A stretch of DNA of 29,278 nt from a virus: the IMG/VR virus record IMGVR_UViG_3300031951_019456, positions 1 through 29,278 of that record, one strand, 5' to 3'. Shown here in pieces: positions 8,325-14,840 of this stretch (position 1 is the first letter of the stretch; each line of letters opens with the position of its first letter). Both the position numbers and the translations under genes were made by a program. The notes beneath the pieces were generated by a model. It was not told where the DNA came from, searched no databases, and saw nothing but the letters and a program-made list of their open reading frames with translations.

Positions 8325-8453
8325 TTACTCAGCTTCGTGATTTCTTTCACAGCTTCTAGCAAGTGATGGAACGACGAACGTCTTTCCACAAACGGCGCAA
8401 CACCACTGAGACAGCCACTCTCTTTCGGAGAAACTGCGCCCTAGCGTTGTCAC
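8325..8453 (-). CDS. Small zinc-finger-like protein, 42 aa
   Basis: This is a GTG-started frame with the product MTTLGRSFSEREWLSQW followed by CCAVCGK, a short hydrophobic linker and CERNHEAE. C19-x2-C22 and C35-x3-H39 form a plausible zinc-finger site. It lies between a whiB gene and the secreted protein gene on the same strand. A GATAGT box (8466-8461) precedes the GTG with almost no leader, as at its neighbours. The size makes it provisional. The Cys/His spacing and the leaderless context are the support. Confidence 0.45.
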   Translation of the reverse strand: MTTLGRSFSEREWLSQWCCAVCGKTFVVPSLARSCERNHEAE

Positions 8454-8500
8454 CTATAAAACTATCCTGCCCTCTCAAAGAAGCAAGATTATTCTATCAC

Positions 8501-8806
8501 CTACGAGACTTGCCTATGTGCGTTTTTTACCGCGCTTCTCATACGGCGTATGCGCTTACGTTCCATTTCAGTCGTTCCACCCCAGATGCCCATCTCATGG
8601 TTTTCAATTGCCCACTCACGACAAACTCCAATAAGCATGCAGGAATTACACACCTTCTTTGCAATGTCAACCTCCCAGCGTGCCGCTCCTCTTTCAAGGA
8701 AAAATGCCTCTGGATCCGCGGTTGCGCAATTTGGAGTTCCTGCGTTAAAAAATGTTGGATACTTGCTTGATATTTGTACATCAACAGTTGCCATAAGGCG
8801 GACCAT
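8501..8806 (-). CDS. WhiB-family iron-sulfur transcription factor
   Basis: With the ATG at 8806 the product has 101 residues. The four Fe-S cysteines of the WhiB family are present (C27, C53, C56, C62, with the CxxCxxxxxC spacing KVCNSCMLIGVC), followed by the turn motif GIWGG (73-77) and a basic C-terminal tail (MERKRIRRMRSAVKNAHRQ). WhiB proteins bind a [4Fe-4S] cluster and partner with the primary sigma factor of Actinobacteria; phage copies are known to repress host whiB genes. The ATG at 8806 is preferred because a TATAGT box lies 8 nt upstream. A TTG at 8812 and an ATG at 8794 are alternatives. It lies downstream of the nucleotidyltransferase gene on the same strand. Confidence 0.88.
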   Translation of the reverse strand: MVRLMATVDVQISSKYPTFFNAGTPNCATADPEAFFLERGAARWEVDIAKKVCNSCMLIGVCREWAIENHEMGIWGGTTEMERKRIRRMRSAVKNAHRQVS

Positions 8807-8813
8807 ATACAAA

Positions 8814-8849
8814 ACTATAAAGCTTGTAAACTGTAAATCTTTAGTTTAC
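8814..8849 (-). promoter_or_regulatory. whiB promoter with inverted repeat at the -35 region
   Basis: TATAGT (8819-8814, minus strand) is the -10 box for the gene starting at 8806. A 7-bp inverted repeat, GTAAACT (8826-8832) and AGTTTAC (8843-8849), brackets the -35 position. It could be an operator, or a weak hairpin after the upstream stop codon; it lacks a T run. Confidence 0.4.
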
Positions 8850-9530
8850 GTTTATTGCCTTTCTTCTATCTTCCCACGTAATAAGATCATTTGGAAAATC
8901 AAAGTCCTCAGTCCAATCATCTATCTCGACAAAGTTATTATTACTAAACATTGTCTCGTAGTTTGCATTCACATTTTCATTTTTTGTAGTTAAATAGCGA
9001 AATAGCGACCAACCTCCAGTTGCGGTTTTACTTTTCATCAAGTACTCTATCGCATACTTAAACTCGCGGTGATGCTCTGGACCTAAAGAATAAGCAAAGA
9101 TCTCTTTACAATTTTTTCCTGTCACCTGCGAAGGTTTTGTCCTACAAAAGCACTTCCACTCTTCATTGTTTTCCATGATGGTCTTAACTGCCTCATCTGT
9201 AAAATACACGTCACCATATACAAGCACAGTTCGTTCGTCTCCCCAAAGATGCATGGAGCTTCCAAACTTATCCATCTCTCTCCAAGGACGCGGCTTTGTT
9301 ATTGGATAAACAAACTCCATTGGTCTATCGGGCACAAATAACTGCGCTCGCGGTATTAAATATCTTTCATCACTTCCAACTACAGTAACGTCATCTGTGT
9401 ACTTTAGATATTGTCTAACTGTTCTATCAATTAGTCTTTCGCCTTCAATCTCAGTAAGATGTTTTGGATTGTCTCTAAAGTTTCCCCAACGCGTTCCATC
9501 ACCGGCGGCAAGTATGATTACCCGTGTCAC
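8841..9530 (-). CDS. NTP-transferase-fold sugar nucleotidyltransferase
   Basis: The product is 229 residues. It has the N-terminal nucleotide-binding signature of sugar-phosphate nucleotidyltransferases, VIILAAGDGTRWG (4-16), with K23 after it, and a metal/sugar-site strand LVYGDVYF (103-110). The GT-A-like Rossmann half is recognisable. The C-terminal half (TATGGWSLFRYLTTK, EIDDWTEDFDFP) is less typical. The likely reaction is transfer of an NMP to a sugar- or alcohol-phosphate. The GTG start follows the upstream whiB stop by one base, so the two genes form an operon. Together with the glycosyltransferase at 13707 and the cupin at 22719 it suggests glycan or nucleotide-sugar chemistry, but the substrate is unknown. 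Confidence 0.75.
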   Translation of the reverse strand: MTRVIILAAGDGTRWGNFRDNPKHLTEIEGERLIDRTVRQYLKYTDDVTVVGSDERYLIPRAQLFVPDRPMEFVYPITKPRPWREMDKFGSSMHLWGDERTVLVYGDVYFTDEAVKTIMENNEEWKCFCRTKPSQVTGKNCKEIFAYSLGPEHHREFKYAIEYLMKSKTATGGWSLFRYLTTKNENVNANYETMFSNNNFVEIDDWTEDFDFPNDLITWEDRRKAINVN

Positions 9531-9531
9531 T

Positions 9532-9828
9532 TTATCTTCTTGTCTTTTTATTTAATATTCTTAGTCTTTGGTCTGCTGTAGTTCCGCCCCACACGCCGTA
9601 GATCTCTGGAACCCTTAGCGCCCACTCGCGACATTGACTTATGACAGGACATTTGTTACATACTGCTAAAGCTGCGTTTTCTTTCTTACGTTTTGTTGGA
9701 CCACGTAATCCAGTTTCAAGAAAGAATAACTCAGGATCTGCGTTACGACATGCACCTTGGTACTGCCACTCCCACTCGTCATGAACAGGGCGTATATCAA
9801 GAGCTACTCTGTCAGGTAAAGATCCCAT
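9532..9828 (-). CDS. WhiB-family iron-sulfur transcription factor
   Basis: The product is 98 residues. The family cysteines C27, C57, C60 and C66 (AVCNKCPVISQC), the GVWGG turn (78-82) and the closing basic segment (QRLRILNKKTRR) are all present, as is the typical DPELFF motif after the first Cys. It is a second, divergent copy within 1.5 kb of the other WhiB. It is transcribed from its own leaderless promoter under a strong palindrome and is followed one base later by the nucleotidyltransferase. A role in retuning host sigma-A-dependent transcription during infection is inferred from known phage WhiB proteins. Confidence 0.92.
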   Translation of the reverse strand: MGSLPDRVALDIRPVHDEWEWQYQGACRNADPELFFLETGLRGPTKRKKENAALAVCNKCPVISQCREWALRVPEIYGVWGGTTADQRLRILNKKTRR

Positions 9829-9834
9829 AGATAA

Positions 9835-9865
9835 ATAGTATCCTGTAGACAGGATAAACTTTATC
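9835..9865 (-). promoter_or_regulatory. Leaderless whiB promoter with palindromic operator
   Basis: TACTAT (9840-9835, minus strand) ends exactly 7 nt before the ATG at 9828. Just upstream is a perfect 7-bp inverted repeat with a 4-nt spacer (9839-9856, TATCCTG and CAGGATA arms). A second palindrome, GATAAACTTTATC, lies at 9853-9865. They cover the spacer and -35 region, where a repressor would block polymerase. Autoregulation is a possibility. Confidence 0.6.
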
Positions 9866-10040
9866 TACTTGTAGAGTAAAACCCCGATCCCTTAAATGTT
9901 ATTGAAGGTACAGAGTAAACTCTCTTTAGCGGGCGCTCGCAGTTTGGTTTTTCACAAACAGGATTACCCTCTGGCTCGGTCATTCCTCTTTCAATAAGAA
10001 CATTATGCCCGTCTTCACATACATATTCATACGTTGCCAT
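9861..10040 (-). CDS. FmdB-like zinc-ribbon protein, 59 aa
   Basis: The product begins MATYEYVCEDGHNVLIERG and ends with RPLKRVYSVPSITFKGSGFY, closely following the FmdB (CxxC_CxxC_SSSS) regulatory-protein pattern MPTYEYRC...GPLRRVF...FKGSGFY. The first CxxC of the family is reduced to one Cys (C8, then EDGH), and the second pair is C29 and C34 with four residues between. Metal binding may therefore be altered, possibly with H12 as ligand. It starts 4 bp after the ribonucleotide reductase stop, so the two share a transcript. Function is poorly defined in the family; a nucleic-acid-binding or regulatory role is usually assumed. Confidence 0.75.
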   Translation of the reverse strand: MATYEYVCEDGHNVLIERGMTEPEGNPVCEKPNCERPLKRVYSVPSITFKGSGFYSTSR

Positions 10041-10044
10041 GTTC

Positions 10045-12084
10045 TTATTTTTGATTCTCCACGATCAACTTAATCTCACAGGCATCCGTTGTGCAATATG
10101 CATCTCCGATAGCATCTGCGGCAAGACCTGCATACACTCCAGAGAAGTCAATTGGAAATAGCTTTAACATCGCATCATCATATTCCTTCTCAGTGATGGA
10201 CGTGTATGGCATTTGCGGATAGGTGAAGTTGCCCATTGGTAAAAATGAGACAGTCTTTAGCTGCCCGTCATACATATGAAGAACCGTTCCAATATCCTTT
10301 GCCTCTTTATCTGAATCAAATGATACGGTTACAGACACAGAGTTATCTGACCAGTACCGTTGCGCGGTTGCAGCAATTGCCATTTTCTCAAAGATTGAGA
10401 CATTCTTCTCAGAGCGGCTAGCTCCTGACTTAATCGGAAAGAACACAACCGAGGTTGTATCTGGCGACTCTGACGCTGGCTCGACTGTGTAGTTTGCCAT
10501 CTTGAAAAGAGGAAGCATTGGATCCTCGTTTGCAAAGCGAATAGCGCGAAGGAAGTACTTTCCTCCTGGTGTCCAGTGTACTCCTGGGCTTTCTCCAGCA
10601 AGAATAGAAACTGTTCCTGATGGCTTAACAGTTGTCATCTTAATTGACTCACGAATACCAAGCCACTCTGAATACGTATTGTCATACGAACGAACGACCT
10701 TGTAGCCTTCGTCCATCCACTCGCGTAATTCAGGCAGTCCCACACGGTCCGCAAAGTTAGCAACACCTGACATCGAGGTTCCAATACGGCGGTTGCGTTG
10801 CATAATCGCGTTTGTTTCCTCCCAGTGTGTAGGAAGAAGAGTTACAGTCTTAGCGTATAGATACGCAAATTTCAATGTGCGCTTGTAGTCATCGAGATCG
10901 TCATGACGATTGAGATATGTCTCAACGAGTGTGCAACACTCATATGATTCAAGCGACTGCTCTGCGCAGGGGTTATATCCTGCGACGCGCCAGTCCTTGT
11001 TATTTGCTGGATCAATTAAACGTCCATACTTACGTGATACATCAAGCCAAATAACTCCAGGCTCGCCGTTGCGGGCAATACCTTCAACAATTGGAGAAAG
11101 ATCTTGGCCAACACTTGTTTCAACTGAGTTGTTGCTCATCCAACCCCAGCCAGGAGCAGCGGAGTCATACGAGTTACGCTCTGGATAGCGCTCGTTGTTT
11201 TTTAAGTTTAAGAAATTATCGTCATCAATGCGCCCAATAAGTAGCTCAGCGCTCCGGCGAACGTTACCAGAAACAACGCAGACGCCAATAAGATTACCAA
11301 TATCCGCAATGTCAACCCGCGTGAGCTTCTCACCTTTACGTCCTTTGAATGTTCGATGGATATGTTTGTGTAATTTTTCTAGCGGCTCTGATCCCGCCGC
11401 GGTACCGCCGAATGTTTTGATTGGCGCGCCTGCTGGACGGATCTCTTTGTAGTCAAATACTGGAGCCTTCGTATCTGCTCTGAGGTAACTATTGATGAGG
11501 GCCGCGACTGATTCGACCCATCCTTCTCTGGTATCTGGGATGACATACGTGTCTCCTTCCTGTGGTTCATAGATTGTAAAGTCTTTGTCTGCACCTTTAT
11601 CGTCAAATCCTACGCCAACTCCGAGCATTGATGCTTCCATCAAAAACGCAAAAGGTCTTGCTGGATTTTGCTTAGTCATCTCCGCGGTTGAAACAAATGC
11701 GCAGTTTTGTAACGCTGCTGAGTTACGTTGAACGTTTACTAGCGGTGTTCCCATTACCCATAGACCACGCCCTGGCGGTGTCCACTTTAAGTTAAATAGT
11801 CGATCAAATGCTTCCTTAGCGGATGCCTGTGCCTTTGCGTCATTCCATGGAAGACGTTGACTCTTGCAGTGATCTTTCTGAATTGAGTACATACCATTGA
11901 TGACGCGCTCGCAAACATCTACCCATGTCTCTTTTGTCTTATCTTCTTTTAGGCGAGAGTAAGTGCGTAAAAACGTAATTTCACCAACAGAGTTTCCAGC
12001 TGCATCTGTGTAGCCAAAAGGCGCCTTCTTTGTTTTATAACTAGAAACAAAGTCATCACTTAACCTAAAAGAAAAAATACTCAC
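10045..12084 (-). CDS. Adenosylcobalamin-dependent ribonucleoside-triphosphate reductase (class II)
   Basis: The product is 679 residues and matches the monomeric B12-dependent reductase of the Lactobacillus leichmannii type. It makes deoxynucleotides from ribonucleoside triphosphates. Catalytic counterparts are visible: C128 (LQNCAFV) and C384 (YECCTLVE) as the redox pair, C373 and E375 in NPCAEQSLES as the thiyl-radical and acid site, and the C-terminal shuttle pair C664-x4-C669 (YCTTDACEIK). VKPSGTVSILAGESPG and GNVRRSAE are also family motifs. It is somewhat shorter than the 739-residue lactobacillus enzyme. The GTG start has a G-rich ribosome site 5 bases upstream. It needs host or scavenged cobalamin and a thiol donor; the thioredoxin at 14520 may serve. 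It supports phage DNA synthesis. Confidence 0.95.
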   Translation of the reverse strand: MSIFSFRLSDDFVSSYKTKKAPFGYTDAAGNSVGEITFLRTYSRLKEDKTKETWVDVCERVINGMYSIQKDHCKSQRLPWNDAKAQASAKEAFDRLFNLKWTPPGRGLWVMGTPLVNVQRNSAALQNCAFVSTAEMTKQNPARPFAFLMEASMLGVGVGFDDKGADKDFTIYEPQEGDTYVIPDTREGWVESVAALINSYLRADTKAPVFDYKEIRPAGAPIKTFGGTAAGSEPLEKLHKHIHRTFKGRKGEKLTRVDIADIGNLIGVCVVSGNVRRSAELLIGRIDDDNFLNLKNNERYPERNSYDSAAPGWGWMSNNSVETSVGQDLSPIVEGIARNGEPGVIWLDVSRKYGRLIDPANNKDWRVAGYNPCAEQSLESYECCTLVETYLNRHDDLDDYKRTLKFAYLYAKTVTLLPTHWEETNAIMQRNRRIGTSMSGVANFADRVGLPELREWMDEGYKVVRSYDNTYSEWLGIRESIKMTTVKPSGTVSILAGESPGVHWTPGGKYFLRAIRFANEDPMLPLFKMANYTVEPASESPDTTSVVFFPIKSGASRSEKNVSIFEKMAIAATAQRYWSDNSVSVTVSFDSDKEAKDIGTVLHMYDGQLKTVSFLPMGNFTYPQMPYTSITEKEYDDAMLKLFPIDFSGVYAGLAADAIGDAYCTTDACEIKLIVENQK

Positions 12085-12158
12085 GAACGCCCCCGCTACT
12101 TTATAATTGTTTACTACTTAAGAGAATGCAAATTATACTGATTTTTTAGCTCAATGTG

Positions 12159-12398
12159 TTAATCTGAGTCTGAGCCAAAAAGTGAACTAAATAACTCTTT
12201 ACAGGTAGGACATACGGGATATTTATTTGGATCCCGCGACGGAACCCATACCTTTCCGCATAATGCCTTAACAGGTGTACCTTCAATAAGTGCTTTAGTC
12301 ATTTCGACCTTGTCCACATAGTGAGCAAATCGGTCGTGGTCTCCGCTGCCACTTGAGGTTTTTTCCTTAGTATCTACGTCTTCTACTACGTCGCTCAT
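12159..12398 (-). CDS. DUF3039 family protein
   Basis: The product is 79 residues: an acidic, Ser-rich N-terminus, then HDRFAHYVDKVEM (21-33), ALCGKVWVPSRDPNKYPVC (45-63) and CPTCKELF (63-70). This is the DUF3039 pattern, a small family found across Actinobacteria. C47, C63 and C66 probably help bind a metal. Function is not established. Its presence is one of the clearer markers of an actinobacterial host or gene source. It lies 74 bp upstream of the ribonucleotide reductase on the same strand but has its own leaderless promoter. Confidence 0.88.
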   Translation of the reverse strand: MSDVVEDVDTKEKTSSGSGDHDRFAHYVDKVEMTKALIEGTPVKALCGKVWVPSRDPNKYPVCPTCKELFSSLFGSDSD

Positions 12399-12410
12399 GG
12401 TTTTATACTA
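12399..12410 (-). promoter_or_regulatory. Leaderless promoter of the DUF3039 gene
   Basis: TAGTAT (12410-12405, minus strand) ends exactly 7 nt before the A of ATG 12398. The 6 nt between (AAAACC) contain no ribosome binding site. Confidence 0.55.
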
Positions 12411-12419
12411 CTACAAAAA

Positions 12420-13274
12420 CTAGTCCACCTGGCTTTTGGTGTAACGGACAACAACAGTTCCAGAACCTCCATTTGCGCCAGGTCTTTGTGTAGAGCTGTT
12501 TGAGTAACAACCTCCTCCACCTCCGCCGGTATTTACAGTTCCAGTATCTGCTGCTCCATTTAAGCCTCCTTGACCTCCGCCACCAGAACCGCCAAATCCT
12601 CTACCACCCGGACCAGAGCCACCGCCACCACCAGCAACAGCAACACCATAAATAGTTTGCCCGTCTCCACCGTTTCCTCCAACACCATTTCCAGAAGACG
12701 CAGTTGCATTTCCTCCAACTGCTCCTTTACCACCACCGCCACCAGATGATTTTCCAGAAGAAGAACCATTTCCTCCATTGTTACCCTGACCTGAAATACC
12801 CGTACCACCAGCAGCATTGTTTATTCCACCACCACCAGAGCCGCCGTTTTCACCGCCTTGTTGTCCATGACCTAGACCACCACCACTTGCAGATGCTAAA
12901 CCAGTAAAAGTAGTCGCACTTCCGTTACTACCACCACTAGTATTTCCTTCTGAATAACCTTCTCCAGTTCCACCTGCACCGACACTTATTGAGTAATTTC
13001 CTACAGTTAATGACTGGCTTGTGTGCGTTCTAGCTCCGCCAGCGCCTCCACCACCGCCAGCATTAAAGGCGGGAACGTTTGCTGCACCACCACCTCCACC
13101 ACCAGCAACTAGTAGTACGTCTGCTGTTAAAGTTGCTCCAGCTATGCCTAACGTTCCACTTGCGTTAAATCTTCTATAGTAATAAGTAGAATCAGATGTA
13201 AGTGTTCCACCTGTTACAACAGGTTTTAGCCTCGGTCCCATTCCGTGTGAAGATTTTGTCCCGATAATGCGCAT
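12420..13274 (-). CDS. Glycine-rich adhesin-like protein without FN3
   Basis: The product is 284 residues. Header MRIIGTKSSHGMGPR, directly followed by the lead-in (about 19-57, TSDSTYYYRRFNASGTL, ADVLLVAGGGGGG), a Gly/Asn/Ser body to about 268 and the closing strand GGSGTVVVRYTKSQVD. It is the shortest complete member with the standard lead-in-first order and no FN3 spacer. The GTKSSHGM header is shared with the member starting at 24746. It has its own promoter facing away from speD, so it behaves as an independent cassette. Confidence 0.78.
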   Translation of the reverse strand: MRIIGTKSSHGMGPRLKPVVTGGTLTSDSTYYYRRFNASGTLGIAGATLTADVLLVAGGGGGGAANVPAFNAGGGGGAGGARTHTSQSLTVGNYSISVGAGGTGEGYSEGNTSGGSNGSATTFTGLASASGGGLGHGQQGGENGGSGGGGINNAAGGTGISGQGNNGGNGSSSGKSSGGGGGKGAVGGNATASSGNGVGGNGGDGQTIYGVAVAGGGGGSGPGGRGFGGSGGGGQGGLNGAADTGTVNTGGGGGGCYSNSSTQRPGANGGSGTVVVRYTKSQVD

Positions 13275-13277
13275 AGT

Positions 13278-13297
13278 AAGATCAATTGTATATTATT
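13278..13297 (-). promoter_or_regulatory. Near-leaderless promoter of adhesin at 13274
   Basis: On the minus strand TACAAT (13290-13285) is followed by TGATCTT and ACTATG, giving a predicted leader of 3-4 nt. ATACAATTG is shared with the promoters of the adhesins starting at 17077 and 24746. Confidence 0.5.
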
Positions 13298-13326
13298 ATC
13301 CAACCCTTATCTAGGGAGAGGCAGAC

Positions 13327-13707
13327 ATGGCATTACACAACCACATTCTTATCAACGGTCGCGTTCATAATCCGCCACAGGACATTGACCAGACTATCCA
13401 ATGGCTACGCGATCTCGTTGATGCCATTGACATGAAAATTGTCCAAGGTCCCTTTGCGTCATACGTTGACAAGGAGGGTAACCGCGGTATCACCGCTGCG
13501 GTGATGATTGAGACCAGCCACATCGCCTTTCACGTGTGGGACGAGGAAACGCCTGCGCTTCTACAGTTTGACCTTTACACATGCTCAACGCTACCTGTGC
13601 CAACTGTCTTAAGAATGATTGACGAGTACATGGAGTTTGAGTCATATAAATATGTCGTCTACGAGAGGGCTAATGACTTTAACGTAGTCGAGACTGGCAA
13701 GTTTTAG
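13327..13707 (+). CDS. SpeD-type pyruvoyl decarboxylase (S-adenosylmethionine decarboxylase family)
   Basis: The product is 126 residues, the usual length of class 1b SpeD proenzymes. The self-cleavage region reads IETSHIAFHVWDEE with S64 as the presumed pyruvoyl precursor, H69 and C86 (FDLYTC) matching the processing and catalytic residues S63, H68 and C83 of Thermotoga SpeD. The residue before the cleavage serine is Thr, not the usual Glu. The family makes decarboxylated AdoMet for spermidine, but some SpeD homologues are reported to have become ornithine or arginine decarboxylases, so the substrate is open. AGGGAGAG precedes the ATG. It is coupled by TAGTG overlap to the glycosyltransferase. 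Confidence 0.85.
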   Translation: MALHNHILINGRVHNPPQDIDQTIQWLRDLVDAIDMKIVQGPFASYVDKEGNRGITAAVMIETSHIAFHVWDEETPALLQFDLYTCSTLPVPTVLRMIDEYMEFESYKYVVYERANDFNVVETGKF

Positions 13708-14540
13708 TGTCCTACGCTACGCTCGCCGCGGACGAGCTTTCCTATCTCAAAGGTAAGCGTGTCATGATTGCGACACCTTGCTACGGCGGTTTAATCTCCG
13801 TCTTTTACTTTAAGAGCTACCTCGATCTCATTTCACGCTTTCATACCTGCGGTGTCGATTACGTACTTTCCGCCATATCAAATGAGAGTCTTATCACGCG
13901 GGCGCGCAACACAATTGCATCAAACTTTCTTACCTATAAGGACGATAAGGGTAAACTTGACTATCTTCTTTTTATCGACGCGGATATACAGTTTCACCCA
14001 GACGCGGTACTCAGACTTCTTTTACACGACAAGGACATTGTTACTGGCGCTTATCCGATGAAGGTCATTGACTTTTCAAACGTAGAAAACCAAGCTTTAT
14101 CAGCTCAAGAGCTTGCGACCCAGACAACGAGCTACGCGGTCAACTTAAAATTTGATTCCGAGGAGCAACGTGAAAAAGGTCAACTCCGCCTTAAGGACGG
14201 TCTTTTAGAGGTTGTTGACGGAGCCACAGGTTTTATGCTTATCAAGCGACACGTCTTAGAGATGATGCGTGACCGTATGCCTCAGCTTGCGTATTCTAAT
14301 GACTCAATTGATGTTAAGCTTGACGGCACAAGCGAGATCATCAAGACTCATCACTACGCGTTCTTTGACACGATGATTGACCCAGAGTCAAATCGCTACC
14401 TGTCAGAGGACTATGCTTTTTGCCGACGCTGGCAACAACTTGAGCCAGGAAATAAGGTTTGGCTTGATCCTTTTATTAAACTCAACCACGTTGGAAATCA
14501 CATCTTCCAAGGTAGACCGTTAATTAAGGGTGAGGACTGA
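13707..14540 (+). CDS. GT-A-fold glycosyltransferase-like protein
   Basis: The product is 277 residues. It has an N-terminal strand KRVMIATPCYGG (17-28), a central ARNTIASNFL helix, then LDYLLFIDADIQF (84-96) with the DAD metal-binding triad at 91-93, a TGAYPMK turn and a downstream acceptor region (DGATGFMLIKR; LSEDYAFCRRW). This is the arrangement of phage glycosyltransferases of the GT-A or family-2 type. It presumably moves a sugar from an NDP-sugar to DNA, a virion protein or a surface glycan. GTG start, overlapping the speD stop by one base. Its end overlaps the convergent thioredoxin gene by 21 bp. Confidence 0.75.
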   Translation: MSYATLAADELSYLKGKRVMIATPCYGGLISVFYFKSYLDLISRFHTCGVDYVLSAISNESLITRARNTIASNFLTYKDDKGKLDYLLFIDADIQFHPDAVLRLLLHDKDIVTGAYPMKVIDFSNVENQALSAQELATQTTSYAVNLKFDSEEQREKGQLRLKDGLLEVVDGATGFMLIKRHVLEMMRDRMPQLAYSNDSIDVKLDGTSEIIKTHHYAFFDTMIDPESNRYLSEDYAFCRRWQQLEPGNKVWLDPFIKLNHVGNHIFQGRPLIKGED

Positions 14541-14840
14541 CTCCAGCTCTTTTAACAACGCAGGCTTATTACGTGCGCCTACGATACGTAAAACTTCCTC
14601 GCGCTTATCATACACAACCAAAGTTGGAATTGACGTAATGTGATGACGATGAATAAGACTTGTTTCCTCGTCTGCGTTGATCTTTACGAACTTTACATTC
14701 TTTAACTCAAAGCTTAGATCCTCAAGCACCTTACCAACCATGCGACACGGCGCACACCAGTCTGCCCAAAAGTCCACTACAACTGGAGTCTCTGACTCCA
14801 CGACTTCCTCTACAAAATTACCTGCGGTGACAGTAAGCAA
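14520..14840 (-). CDS. Thioredoxin
   Basis: The product is 106 residues, the full thioredoxin length. Active-site motif WCAPC (28-32), the buried VVVDFWADWC strand, the cis-proline segment TSIPTLVVY (P72) and the closing helix are all present. WCAPC differs from the canonical WCGPC by Ala, which is common in natural variants. It probably reduces protein disulfides, with ribonucleotide reductase the obvious client. The TTG start directly abuts the upstream adhesin stop (TAGTTG), so translation by re-initiation is likely and the gene is co-transcribed with a fibre gene. Confidence 0.93.
   Translation of the reverse strand: MLTVTAGNFVEEVVESETPVVVDFWADWCAPCRMVGKVLEDLSFELKNVKFVKINADEETSLIHRHHITSIPTLVVYDKREEVLRIVGARNKPALLKELESVLTLN

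Noticed and set aside
8363-8993. Plus-strand frames over the whiB region
   Set aside because: They oppose a clear WhiB gene with all four cysteines and have no ribosome site or recognisable product.
10236-11452. Plus-strand frames within the ribonucleotide reductase region
   Set aside because: They are shadows of the full-length reductase on the minus strand, whose catalytic residues are all present.
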